This document shows, piece after piece, positions 26,081 through 34,627 of a stretch of DNA of 64,000 nucleotides. This stretch comes from Nocardia sp. BMG111209 (GTDB lineage: Bacteria > Actinomycetota > Actinomycetes > Mycobacteriales > Mycobacteriaceae), in contig NZ_KB907308.1 of assembly GCF_000381925.1 (NCBI RefSeq), positions 1 to 64,000 on the forward strand, written 5' to 3'. The position numbers and the translations under genes were made by a program. Position 1 is the first letter of the stretch; each line of letters opens with the position of its first letter. The notes beneath the pieces were generated by a model, which was not told where the DNA came from, did no database searches, and saw nothing but the letters and a program-made list of their open reading frames with translations.

Positions 26081-26620
26081 ATGCGAAAAGTATTCCAATC
26101 CACCATGATCTCGCTCGACGGCGTGATCGATGCCCCCGGCGCGTGGGCGATGCCGTATTTCGACGAGGAGGGCGGGCGGGAGGCGGCGGCACAGCTCCGC
26201 CGCAGCGACGCCGTGCTGATGGGCCGCAAGACCTGTCTCGACCTCGCCGCGCAATGGGCGAATGCCGACGGTGAATTCGCCGACGCGATCAACGGGATCA
26301 CCAAGTACGTGTTCTCCGCCACTCTGACGCAGCCGGTGTGGTCCAATACCCGGCTGATCACTACCGACCCGCTGGCGGCGGTGGCGGAGTTGAAAGCCGA
26401 GGGCGACGGGGATCTGACGCTGTACGGCCACGGTCAGCTCGGCCGTGCACTGGTGGAACACGCGCTACTGGACGAGATCAGGCTGCTGGTGCATCCGGTG
26501 ACGGTGAACTCGTCGGCGCGCGTCTTCACCGTGCCCGAGCGGACTCGGCTGACCCTGCGGGAAAGTCACGCCAGAAAATCCGGGGTCGTCGTGAGCACGT
26601 ACGGCGTCTCCTACGAGTAG
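26081..26620 (+). CDS. Dihydrofolate reductase-like protein (RibD C-terminal domain family)
   Basis: A 179-residue protein of the RibD_C/DHFR fold: KVFQSTMISLDGVIDAPGAWAMPYFDEEG, the NADPH-pocket segment AVLMGRKTCLDL, LYGHGQLGRALVEHALLDEIRLLVHPVTVNSSARVF near the C-terminus. Such stand-alone proteins are common in actinobacteria and are usually of unknown substrate; true riboflavin synthesis is unlikely because the deaminase domain is absent. Lies 35 bases after the LLM oxidoreductase. Confidence 0.9.
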   Translation: MRKVFQSTMISLDGVIDAPGAWAMPYFDEEGGREAAAQLRRSDAVLMGRKTCLDLAAQWANADGEFADAINGITKYVFSATLTQPVWSNTRLITTDPLAAVAELKAEGDGDLTLYGHGQLGRALVEHALLDEIRLLVHPVTVNSSARVFTVPERTRLTLRESHARKSGVVVSTYGVSYE

Positions 26621-26640
26621 CCGGGAATCCTGGAGGGACA

Positions 26641-27288
26641 ATGGCTTTCGCGGGCTGGACGGCGGCGGCGCCGGAATTCTATGCCGGGCTGGAGCAGGAC
26701 AATTCGAAGTCCTACTGGTCGGCACACGAGACCACGTACCGATCGGAGGTTCATGCTCCGCTGGCACTGCTGCTCGACGAGATCGAGGGCCTCGGGGCGG
26801 GCCGGATCTACCGTCCGCAGCGGGACACGAGGTTCAGCGCCGACAAATCCCCCTACAAGATCGCGGCGTGCGCATCGCTGTACGACGGCGGGATCATCCA
26901 GATATCGTCCCGCGGGCTCGCGGTCGGAGCGGGTTGGCAAACCATGGCGCCGGACCAGCTGAAACGATTCCGGGCGGCCGTCGACGACCCGGTCGCGGGC
27001 CGGGACCTGTGCGAGGTGATCGCGGCGATGCGCGGCGGCGGCATCGAACTCGAGCCGGGTGACCGGCTGAAGCGGATACCGGCCGGCTATTCCGACGACC
27101 ATCCCCGGGCCGATCTGCTGCGCCGGAGGGATCTGTTCGTCTGGCGGGAATGGCCGGTCGAGCCGTGGCTGGCGACGGCGGAGGCGAAAGGGCGGATAAC
27201 CGGATTCCTGACGACGGCCCGGCCGCTGGACGAGTGGCTGACGGCGCGGGTCGGGCCCACCGAGCGGCGGCGCCCGCCGCTGCGCTGA
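26641..27288 (+). CDS. DUF2461 family protein
   Basis: A 215-residue protein with the DUF2461 pattern: FYAGLEQDNSKSYWSAHETTYRSEV near the start, YRPQRDTRFSADKSPYKIAACA, and RADLLRRRDLFVWREWP in the second half. No function is established for this family. ATG 26641 has GGAGG 5 bases upstream. It follows the RibD-like gene by 20 bases. Confidence 0.88.
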   Translation: MAFAGWTAAAPEFYAGLEQDNSKSYWSAHETTYRSEVHAPLALLLDEIEGLGAGRIYRPQRDTRFSADKSPYKIAACASLYDGGIIQISSRGLAVGAGWQTMAPDQLKRFRAAVDDPVAGRDLCEVIAAMRGGGIELEPGDRLKRIPAGYSDDHPRADLLRRRDLFVWREWPVEPWLATAEAKGRITGFLTTARPLDEWLTARVGPTERRRPPLR

Positions 27289-27463
27289 GCGCGGTCGTCC
27301 GCATCGCGGCGCGGAATGAGGAAGCCGCGCCCGGTGCGGCGATCGCGCAGGTCCCGATGGCGGCCTGGCCTGGGCAGAGTTACCTTTCATCCGGCGAAGC
27401 GGTCGATACTTGCGATGGTTCCGATCTGCGGAGCCCGGCCGCCGGCAGGAGTAGTGGTGACGC

Positions 27464-28522
27464 GTGAGCGGGACACGGCAGCGTGACGATATCGGGTTCG
27501 CGGGCGGCAATACCGGCGCCGCGGACCTGAACGAACGGTTCGTCGCCGATACCGAGGGGTTTCGGCGGGAGTTGCTGGCCCATTGTTATCGCATGGTCGG
27601 CTCGGTGCACGAGGCCGAAGATCTGGTGCAGGAGGCCTATATTCGCGCCTGGCGCGGGTACGAGCGGTTCGAGGGCCGGTCGTCGGTGCGCACCTGGTTG
27701 TACGCCATCGCCACCAATGTGTGTCTCGATACGTTGCGCGATCACCGGCAGCGGGTGCTGCCCACGGGGCTCGGCGGGCCCTATCGGGGACCGGACATGC
27801 CGCCGGATCCCGATGCGGGCGCCGGTGTCGACTGGTTGCAGCCGCTGCCGGACGCACTGGTCGCGCCGGCGGCGGACGAACCGGAATCGCATGTGATCGA
27901 CCGTGAATCGCTGCGGCTGGCGCTGGTGGCCAGCCTGCAGCATCTGCCGGCGCGGCAGCGGGCGATCCTGATGCTGCGGGATGTGCTGGCCTTCACCGCC
28001 GCCGAGACCGCCGCCATGCTCGGCACCACACCGGCCGCGGTGAAGACCGGGCTGCAACGAGCCCGCGATCGGCTCACCCGGCTCGACACCACCGCCGACG
28101 TCGTGATCGAACCCACCGACCCGCGCGCACGCGCCCTGCTGGCGGGCTATATCGCCGCCTTCGAGCATTCGGATGTGAGCCTGCTGGAACAGGTTCTCCG
28201 CGCGGACGCCACCTTGGAGGCGACGCCGATGAAGAACTGGTACGCGGGCCGGGTGGCCTGCATGCGGCAGCTGGACAGATACGTTCTCGGTGCACCGGGC
28301 GACTGGCGCATGCTGCCCACCCGGGCCAACGACCAGCCGGCCGTGGTCACCTACCATCGCGACCCCGGCGGCGTCCTCGTCCCATACGGAATCGCGGTAT
28401 TGACCCCCACCGCAACCGGTGTCACCAGGGTGGTCGCCTTCCACGACCCCGCGCTGGTCGCCACGTTCGGCTTTCCCCCGGCGCCGCCGCAATTCGGTTC
28501 TGCCGCAGGGACTGTCGGATGA
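27464..28522 (+). CDS. ECF RNA polymerase sigma factor, SigG-like with SnoaL-type C-terminal domain
   Basis: 352 residues. Sigma region 2 reads FRRELLAHCYRMVGSVHEAEDLVQEAYIRAWRGYERFEGRSSVRTWLYAIATNVCLD, and region 4 reads LQHLPARQRAILMLRDVLAFTAAETAAMLGTTPAAVKTGLQRARDRL. About 140 further residues (RARALLAGYIAAFEHSDVSLLEQVLRADATLEATP..) form a SnoaL/NTF2-like domain, as in the mycobacterial SigG group. The GTG start at 27464 is the only one in frame near the Shine-Dalgarno AGGAG. Convergent with the SDR of the P450 unit. Target genes unknown. Confidence 0.92.
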   Translation: MSGTRQRDDIGFAGGNTGAADLNERFVADTEGFRRELLAHCYRMVGSVHEAEDLVQEAYIRAWRGYERFEGRSSVRTWLYAIATNVCLDTLRDHRQRVLPTGLGGPYRGPDMPPDPDAGAGVDWLQPLPDALVAPAADEPESHVIDRESLRLALVASLQHLPARQRAILMLRDVLAFTAAETAAMLGTTPAAVKTGLQRARDRLTRLDTTADVVIEPTDPRARALLAGYIAAFEHSDVSLLEQVLRADATLEATPMKNWYAGRVACMRQLDRYVLGAPGDWRMLPTRANDQPAVVTYHRDPGGVLVPYGIAVLTPTATGVTRVVAFHDPALVATFGFPPAPPQFGSAAGTVG

Positions 28523-28546
28523 ACGCCGGTGCGAGCGCCGAAAGCC

Positions 28547-29380
28547 TCACGCCGACAACGGCTCGGCCTGTTCGGCCTCGATCTCGGCGAAGGCGTTGCC
28601 CGCGTGGCCGGCCACGATGCCGCCGTCGACCGGTAGCACCGTGCCGGTGATGTAGGCGGACCGCTCACCGGCGTAGAACACGGTGGCGGCGGCGATGTCC
28701 GAGGGGCTGCCCTCGCGCGGCAGTGGCCGGATGGATCGCATGACCTCGCGCAATCGCAGTGTGGCCGACTCGATGTCGTCCAGGTGCCCGAGGGTGCTCG
28801 CGAGGATGGGCGTGGGGATCGCGCCCGGTGCGATGCTGTTGACCCGGATTCCGTACTCGGCCAGGTCGATCGCGGCGCATTTGGTGAAGTGGATGACGCC
28901 GGCCTTGGCGGCGCGATAGACGGGTTCACCACGCCCGGCGCGGATTCCGCCGATCGAGGTGGTGTTGATGATGGATCCGCCACCGTGGCCGGCCATATAT
29001 CGGGCGGCGTGCTGGGTGCCGAGCATGACACCCAGGAGATCGACGGCCATCAGGCGGTGGAAGTCGTCCAGCGGCTCGTCGAGCAGGCCGGCGCGCATGG
29101 TGGTCGGGATGCCGGCGTTGTTGAGCATGATGTCCAGGCCGCCGAAGCGTGCCACCGTCACGGCGACCAGTTCGGCGACCTGCGCGGCGTCGGAGACGTC
29201 GGTCCGCTGGAATGCGACCTCCGGGCCGTATTCGGCGGCCACGGTGGCGCCGAGTTCGCCGTTGATGTCGGCGATGACGACGCGGGCGCCTTCGGCCACG
29301 AACGCGTCGACGGTCGTGCGGCCGATTCCGGAGGCGCCGCCGGTGACGATGGCGACCCTGCCGGTCAGTTCGTTTGTCAT
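28547..29380 (-). CDS. Short-chain dehydrogenase/reductase (P450 unit)
   Basis: A 277-residue classical SDR: VTGGASGIGRTTVDAF cofactor motif, NNAG, the Ser of NTTSIGG and the catalytic YRAAK, then RVNSIAPGAIPTPI. It lies 64 bases downstream of the P450 gene on the same strand, last in a reductase-ferredoxin-P450-SDR series. It could oxidise the alcohol made by the P450. AAAGG precedes the ATG. Confidence 0.92.
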   Translation of the reverse strand: MTNELTGRVAIVTGGASGIGRTTVDAFVAEGARVVIADINGELGATVAAEYGPEVAFQRTDVSDAAQVAELVAVTVARFGGLDIMLNNAGIPTTMRAGLLDEPLDDFHRLMAVDLLGVMLGTQHAARYMAGHGGGSIINTTSIGGIRAGRGEPVYRAAKAGVIHFTKCAAIDLAEYGIRVNSIAPGAIPTPILASTLGHLDDIESATLRLREVMRSIRPLPREGSPSDIAAATVFYAGERSAYITGTVLPVDGGIVAGHAGNAFAEIEAEQAEPLSA

Positions 29381-29444
29381 GGTGATCGATACCTTTCGGA
29401 TGGCGGGAACGGAAGTCGTTGCCCGCCGGTCTGTTTCGGACGGG

Positions 29445-30662
29445 CTACCAGGTGACGGGCAGAGCGTGGACGCCGTGGGCGAAAGCGTCCTCCTTGAACT
29501 CGATCCGATCGATCGTGGTGGCGAGTCGCAAGGTGGGGATGCGGCGGTACAGCGTGCTGTAGACGACTTGCAGTTCCACGCGGGCCAATTGCTGGCCGAC
29601 GCACTGGTGGATACCGAATCCGAAGGCGTGGTGCGCTCGCGCCTGCCGGTGCAGGTCCAGGCGCTCGGGGTGCGGGAAGACGGCCGGGTCCCAATTGGCT
29701 ACCGGCAGCGGGACCACGATGCCGTCGCCCGCGCGGATCGTCTTGCCGCCGACCTCGATGTCCGCCAAGGCGATTCGGCGTAGGCCGTGCTGCGCGATGG
29801 ACAGGTAGCGCAGCATCTCCTCGACCGCGGCGGCGATCACCGTCGGATCGTCGCTGTCCCGGAACACCGCGAGTTGGTCCGGATCCTGTAGTAGCGCAAG
29901 GGTTCCCAGCCCGATCATGTTGGCGCTGGTCTCGTGCCCGGCGATGAGCAGCACGACACCCAGTTGCGCCGCCTCGTCCACGGTGATCTCGCCCGCGGTG
30001 ACCCGCTCGGCCAGGTCGGAGACCCAGCCCTCCCCCGGTGCGTCCAGCCGCGCGGTGATCAGCCCGGCCAGGTATGCCAGGATCTGCCCGGCGGATCGCG
30101 CATTCGCCGCCGCGGTGGCGTTGCGGTCGACCGCGACGGCGGCGTGCCGGTGGAAGAACTCCTTGTCGGCGTAGGGCACGCCCAGGAGTTCGCAGATCAT
30201 CAGCGACGGCAGCGGCAGCGCCAGCGCGGTGACGAGATCGACGGGATTCGGGCCGGCCAGCATGTCATCGATCAGATCGTCGGTGATCCGCTGGATCGCC
30301 GGCCGCAGCGCCTCGACCTTCTTCAGGGTGAACGGGAAGGTCATCAGGCGGCGGAACCGGCTGTGCTCGGGGGCATCGGTGTTGAAGACGGTCGGCGGCC
30401 GGTGTTCCAGGGTCTCGGCCATGCCGGCGTTCTGGTGCGGGAAGCCGGGACGGCGCTCGTCGGCGCTGACGCGCGGATCCGACAGCACCACACGCTGTTC
30501 GGCGTGGCCGGTGACCAGCCAGTGGGTGCTGCCGTCCCAGATGCGGGTGCGGGATATCGGCTTTTCGGCACCCCGGTCGCGCAGCTGTTCGGGCGGGCCG
30601 AACGGGCAGCGGCCGGTGCGGGCGACGGGGAAATCGGGCAGGACGGTCGTGGGCTCGGACAT
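29445..30662 (-). CDS. Cytochrome P450
   Basis: 405 residues, a soluble bacterial P450. The I-helix oxygen-activation motif is AGHETS (241-246), the ExxR motif is E282-R285 (EEMLR), and the heme-binding loop is HHAFGFGIHQCVGQQLARVEL with the Cys ligand at 354. The whole electron-transfer chain is encoded just upstream (ferredoxin 22 bases away, ferredoxin reductase before that), so it is a class I system. Substrate not predictable from sequence. Confidence 0.96.
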   Translation of the reverse strand: MSEPTTVLPDFPVARTGRCPFGPPEQLRDRGAEKPISRTRIWDGSTHWLVTGHAEQRVVLSDPRVSADERRPGFPHQNAGMAETLEHRPPTVFNTDAPEHSRFRRLMTFPFTLKKVEALRPAIQRITDDLIDDMLAGPNPVDLVTALALPLPSLMICELLGVPYADKEFFHRHAAVAVDRNATAAANARSAGQILAYLAGLITARLDAPGEGWVSDLAERVTAGEITVDEAAQLGVVLLIAGHETSANMIGLGTLALLQDPDQLAVFRDSDDPTVIAAAVEEMLRYLSIAQHGLRRIALADIEVGGKTIRAGDGIVVPLPVANWDPAVFPHPERLDLHRQARAHHAFGFGIHQCVGQQLARVELQVVYSTLYRRIPTLRLATTIDRIEFKEDAFAHGVHALPVTW

Positions 30663-30684
30663 GATCGGACCTTTCGCTGGTTCG

Positions 30685-30879
30685 CTATTGCCGGAAGGTG
30701 ATGACGAGGGCCGGGCACACCGCGGCCGCGTCGCGGACGTTGAATTCCTGTTCGGCGGGCGGACTCTCGTCGAGCAGCACCACGATGCCGTCCTCGTCGC
30801 GCTGGTCGAACACCTCGGGGGCGCTGGCCACGCACTGGCCGCAGGCGACGCATTTGTCCTGGTCGATGAAGACTTTCAT
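30685..30879 (-). CDS. Ferredoxin for the P450 system
   Basis: 64 residues, MKVFIDQDKCVACGQC at the N-terminus. P450 ferredoxins of this size normally bind a [3Fe-4S] cluster because the second Cys is replaced. Here Cys10, Cys13, Cys16 and Cys55 (AAVCPA) are all present, so a [4Fe-4S] cluster is possible. Between the reductase and P450 genes on the same strand; start preceded by GGAG. Confidence 0.92.
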   Translation of the reverse strand: MKVFIDQDKCVACGQCVASAPEVFDQRDEDGIVVLLDESPPAEQEFNVRDAAAVCPALVITFRQ

Positions 30880-30908
30880 GGGAGTTCTCCTGGTGGATTC
30901 CGGTGATG

Positions 30909-32087
30909 TCAGCGCGCGGCGACGGGAGCGTCCACGACGTCCCGGCGGCGCAGCCTGGTCTGTTTGGGCATGTTCCAGCCGATGACGCCGGTGATCTGCC
31001 CGTCGTAGTGGCAGCGGGCGACGAACCTGCGGTCCCGTGGATCGCCGTCGACGAATTCGACCTCGGCATCCGGCGGCAAGGTGCCGTGGACCTGGATCCT
31101 GGCGTCGAATTGATCGGTCCAGAAATACGGGATCGGGGTGTAGGGCATCGTGGCGCCCAGGATCGCGGCGGCGACCACGGCCGCCTGCTCGGTGGCGTTG
31201 GTGCGGTTCTCCAGCCGGACCAACGCACCGGCCCGCTGGTGGTGGAAGCGGGCGACGTCGCCGGCGGCGTAGATACCGGGGGCGGCCCGGCAGTACGCGT
31301 CGGACACCACGCCGTCGTCCAGGGTCAGTCCGCTGTCCGTGAGCCATTCCGTGGCGGGAGTCGCGCCGATCGCGACCACGACCACATCGGCGGGCAACTC
31401 CTCGCCGGTGTCCAGGTGCACGCCGGCCACGCGACCGTCGCGGTACCTCAGTGCGGTGACGCCGGTGCCCAACCGCAGGCGGACACCGTGGTCGGTGTGC
31501 AGGTCGCCGAGCAGCGCCGCCAGCCGGGGACCGAGTTGTCCGGCCATGGGTGCCGAGCGCGGGCCCACGAGGGTGACGTCCAGGCCCGATTGCTTTGCGG
31601 TGGCGGCGATTTCGGAACCGAGCACGCCCTCACCCACGACCACGAGCCGGTCGGCGGTGAGCAGGTCCGCACGCAGGGCCTGTGCGTCGGCGAGGGTGCG
31701 CAGGACGTGCACGCCCTCGGTCGCGGTGGCCCCGAACAGGGTTCGCGGACGCACACCGGTTGCCACCACGACGGCCTCGGCGGCCAGGGAGCGGCCGGAT
31801 TCGGTGTGGACGGTCCGTTGCCCGACATCCAGCGCCGCCGCCGGGTCGCCGAGCACGAACTCGATGTTCAGCCGGCCCAGGTGGTCGGCCGGACGAAGCC
31901 GGGTCCGTATCGGCTCCCAGGCGCCGGCGAGTACCTGTTTGGACAGCGGCGGGCGGTCGTAGGGCAGTTCGGGTTCGGCTCCCAGCAGCGTTATGCGACC
32001 CTGATATCCGTTGCGGCGCAAGGCTTCCGCGGTGGACAAACCGGCGGCTGAGGCGCCGACCACCAGGACGGCGGCGGGTACGGTCAT
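30909..32087 (-). CDS. FAD-dependent ferredoxin reductase
   Basis: 392 residues. FAD motif VLVVGASAAGLSTAEALRR, NAD(P)H motif VVVGEGVLGSEIAATA, and the flavin-contacting PGIYAAGDVARF near residue 270. The order matches rubredoxin/putidaredoxin-type reductases that pass electrons from NAD(P)H to small ferredoxins. A strong AGGAGG sits before the ATG. First gene of the P450 operon; its promoter should lie in the 345-base gap upstream. Confidence 0.94.
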   Translation of the reverse strand: MTVPAAVLVVGASAAGLSTAEALRRNGYQGRITLLGAEPELPYDRPPLSKQVLAGAWEPIRTRLRPADHLGRLNIEFVLGDPAAALDVGQRTVHTESGRSLAAEAVVVATGVRPRTLFGATATEGVHVLRTLADAQALRADLLTADRLVVVGEGVLGSEIAATAKQSGLDVTLVGPRSAPMAGQLGPRLAALLGDLHTDHGVRLRLGTGVTALRYRDGRVAGVHLDTGEELPADVVVVAIGATPATEWLTDSGLTLDDGVVSDAYCRAAPGIYAAGDVARFHHQRAGALVRLENRTNATEQAAVVAAAILGATMPYTPIPYFWTDQFDARIQVHGTLPPDAEVEFVDGDPRDRRFVARCHYDGQITGVIGWNMPKQTRLRRRDVVDAPVAAR

Positions 32088-32432
32088 CGGGCTTTCCTCC
32101 TGATGCGGGGCGGTGATTCGCTGGTATCGACGATTCCGTCTCCAGCGCCCGGCAACGAGAGGGCACAGTCCCGAACTCGGGGTGTAGCGGACTACACCAC
32201 GCGGCGGTCACCGGCTCGACCACACACCCGAGGCGGGGTCGGGCGGGCGATGACGGCCGCGTTCCACCGACCGATCGCGGCGGCGACCGTGAACGAGTCC
32301 GGGCGCGGCGGCAGTACGAACTCGATCAGGGTGCGGGTCGGCAGCACTCTGCCCGGCCACGATCGTGAGCAGCGGGCAGCGTGCTGCCCGGACACGCGGC
32401 GCTGGACGCGGGCCGCGATTCGGTAGGGCGGG
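32088..32432. other. Promoter region of the P450 operon with palindromes; possible gene remnant
   Basis: 345 bases without a convincing gene. It contains an inverted repeat GGTGTAG-CGGA-CTACACC (32181-32198), a good operator candidate for the P450 operon, and a stem (32343-32355 with 32373-32385, one mismatch) that could terminate transcription. A 67-codon minus-strand frame (32192-32395, with RTLIEFVLPPRPDSF) may be the remnant of a lost regulator, but this is weak. Confidence 0.45.
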
Positions 32433-33413
32433 TCAGAAGTAGGTCGGCATGCGGGGGACGTAGGGCTGTTCGAGCGCGTGGATCTCGTCGTCGGTCAGTT
32501 CGATATCCAGGGCCGCGACCGCGTCGGTCAGGTGGTGGACCTTGGTGGCGCCGACGATCGGTGCGGAGACGACCGGGTTCTTCAGGACCCAGGCCATGCC
32601 GATCTGCGCCATCGAGACGCCGCGGGCGTCGGCGATCTTCTGCACGGCGTCGACGATGGCCCGGTCGGAGTCCAGGAACAGGGGGCGACCCCACGGGTCG
32701 ATATCGGGGTTGACCTGGGCGCGGGCCGTCGAACCCTCGCCCCAGGGGCGGGCCACCCGGCCGCCGGCCAGCGGGCTCCACGGGATCGAGCCGACGCCCT
32801 GATCGGCGAGCAGGCCGAACATCTCGCGCTCCTCCTCGCGGTGGATCAGGCTGTACTGGTCCTGCATGGCGACGAACCGGGTCCAGCCGTGCGTATCCGC
32901 GGCGTGCTGCATGGTGGCGAACCGCCACGCCCACATCGACGAGGCGCCGATATAGCGGGCCTTACCCGCCTTGACCACGTCGTGCAGCGCCTCCATCGTC
33001 TCCTCGACCGGGGTCTGCGGGTCGAAACGGTGGATCTGGTACAGGTCGACGTAGTCGGTGCCGAGGCGGCGCAGGGAGGCGTCGATCTGTTCCATGACGG
33101 CCTTGCGCGACAGGCCCGAGCCACCCGGGCCCGGATGCATCGGCATGTACAGCTTGGTGGCCAGCACGACGTCCTCGCGCGTGGTGTACGTGCGGATCGC
33201 GCGGCCGACAGTTTCCTCGGAGGTGCCCAGGGCGTAGATGTTCGCGGTGTCCCAGAACGTCACGCCGAGTTCGACGGCCTGGCGGAAGATCGGCTCGGCC
33301 GCGTCGTCGTTCAGCACCCAGGGCATGCGCTTGGCCGGGTCGCCGAAGCTCATGCAGCCCAGCGCGATTCGGCTGACCTTCAGTCCCGAGTTTCCCAGGC
33401 GGGTGTACTGCAC
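32433..33413 (-). CDS. Aldo/keto reductase
   Basis: 326-residue TIM-barrel oxidoreductase using NADPH. Family motifs: LGNSGLKVSRIALGCMSFG, FWDTANIYALGTSEETVGRAI with the catalytic Asp and Tyr, the barrel strand segment YVDLYQIHRFDPQTPVEETMEAL with the conserved His, and GMAWVLKNPVVSAPIVGATKVHHL, which contacts the cofactor. It belongs to the branch of YajO/general stress AKRs. Divergent from the lacI-rhamnosidase operon across about 170 bases that include a regulon operator, so sugar-linked control is possible. Confidence 0.93.
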   Translation of the reverse strand: MQYTRLGNSGLKVSRIALGCMSFGDPAKRMPWVLNDDAAEPIFRQAVELGVTFWDTANIYALGTSEETVGRAIRTYTTREDVVLATKLYMPMHPGPGGSGLSRKAVMEQIDASLRRLGTDYVDLYQIHRFDPQTPVEETMEALHDVVKAGKARYIGASSMWAWRFATMQHAADTHGWTRFVAMQDQYSLIHREEEREMFGLLADQGVGSIPWSPLAGGRVARPWGEGSTARAQVNPDIDPWGRPLFLDSDRAIVDAVQKIADARGVSMAQIGMAWVLKNPVVSAPIVGATKVHHLTDAVAALDIELTDDEIHALEQPYVPRMPTYF

Positions 33414-33522
33414 GGCCGACTCCTCTGCTCGCTGAATTCGATTCGAGGCGGGCCGCCGGGTGCCCGTCCGCTGGCGGAATCGAGCATACGCCCGACGCCG
33501 CGAGAGCGATCTTCCCTAAAAG

Positions 33523-33550
33523 CTACCGGTGGACTATATTCCGTTGGTAG
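33523..33550. promoter_or_regulatory. Sugar-regulon operator, site A (lacI promoter)
   Basis: CTACCGGTGG-N8-CCGTTGGTAG, an inverted repeat whose centre contains TATATT (33535-33540), placed like a -10 box. Three related sites occur at 44854, 57378 and 62014. From the centre of this site to 33553, a run of 23 bases is identical to the araD site read in the araD direction. Located 33 bases before lacI, suggesting autoregulation. Confidence 0.8.
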
Positions 33551-33583
33551 GAAATCTTGACGCGGCATCGAACGGAGATACCG

Positions 33584-34627
33584 ATGGGCGAAGCAGCGCG
33601 TCTGGCAACGATCTACGATGTCGCGGGGGCGGCGGGTGTCTCGCCCTCGACCGTTTCGCGAGTTTTCTCCCGGCCCGGCGTGGTCAGCGCGCATACCGCG
33701 GAGCGGGTCCGGACGGTGGCCGCGGACCTCGGATACCGGGCGCAGTCGCCCACGGGTGAGCATCGGAGGACTCGCGCCGGCACGATCGCGCTCGTCGTAC
33801 CGGATGCCACCAACCCCTGGTACTCGAGCATGATGCGCGGCTTCGAGGCCGCCGCGGCCGACGCCGGGTATACGACCCTGCTGGCGGATACCCGGGAATC
33901 CCAGGCGACCGAGCGAGCGGCGCTCGAACGCGTCCTGCCGAATGTGGACGGAATCATCCTGGCCGGTTCACGAATGAACGACCGGGCGATACGGACGGTC
34001 GCGAAACAGCGACCGACCGTCTTGCTGAACCGGATCGCCTCGGGCAACCATTGCGTCGTTCCCGACACCGACTCCGGCGTGCGTGACGCGATGGCGCATC
34101 TGCGGGGCCTGGGCCACACCGCGGTGACCTACGCCGGTGGGCCGGAGGAATCGTGGGACGACGGGGCGCGGTGGCGGGCGATCCTCCGGCTGGGATCGGA
34201 ATTCGATATCGCCGGCACCCGAATCGGGCCGTTCCCACCGACTTTGGCCGGTGGGCTCGCCGCGGCGGCCGACATCGAACGGCAGCGGCCGACGGCGGTG
34301 ATCACCTACAACGATCTGCTGGCGATCGGCCTCATCCGGGGGCTGGCGGCCGCGGGACTGCGGGTACCCGGGCAGATCAGCGTCATCGGATTCGACAACG
34401 TGTTCGCGGGCGAACTCTGCCATCCGGCGCTGACCACCGTCGCAATGCCGTTGCGCCGCATGGGTATCACCGCGTTCCGGCAGTTGCATCGGCTGATGCG
34501 TGGCGACCCGATCGGCCCCTCACGACATTTCATGGTGCCCGACACCCGCTTGATCGTGCGTGAATCCACCGGGCCCGGCAGAGATACCGGCGCGACGACG
34601 ATCGCTGCCGAGAAAGAGCAACCGTGA
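33584..34627 (+). CDS. LacI-family transcriptional regulator of the rhamnose/arabinose regulon
   Basis: 347 residues. The DNA-binding domain is clear at the N-terminus: ATIYDVAGAAGVSPSTVSRVFSRPGVVSAHTAERV, with a hinge helix after residue 50, then a periplasmic-binding-protein-like effector domain (TIALVVPDATNPWYSSMMRGFEAAAADAGY .. VPGQISVIGFDNVFAGELCHPALTTV). ATG 33584 has GGAGA at the right spacing. It overlaps the rhamnosidase gene by 4 bases (GTGA). Because its own promoter carries the same operator as the rhamnose, GH2 and arabinose promoters, it is the best candidate for the common repressor; the effector is inferred to be a plant sugar or derivative. Confidence 0.9.
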   Translation: MGEAARLATIYDVAGAAGVSPSTVSRVFSRPGVVSAHTAERVRTVAADLGYRAQSPTGEHRRTRAGTIALVVPDATNPWYSSMMRGFEAAAADAGYTTLLADTRESQATERAALERVLPNVDGIILAGSRMNDRAIRTVAKQRPTVLLNRIASGNHCVVPDTDSGVRDAMAHLRGLGHTAVTYAGGPEESWDDGARWRAILRLGSEFDIAGTRIGPFPPTLAGGLAAAADIERQRPTAVITYNDLLAIGLIRGLAAAGLRVPGQISVIGFDNVFAGELCHPALTTVAMPLRRMGITAFRQLHRLMRGDPIGPSRHFMVPDTRLIVRESTGPGRDTGATTIAAEKEQP

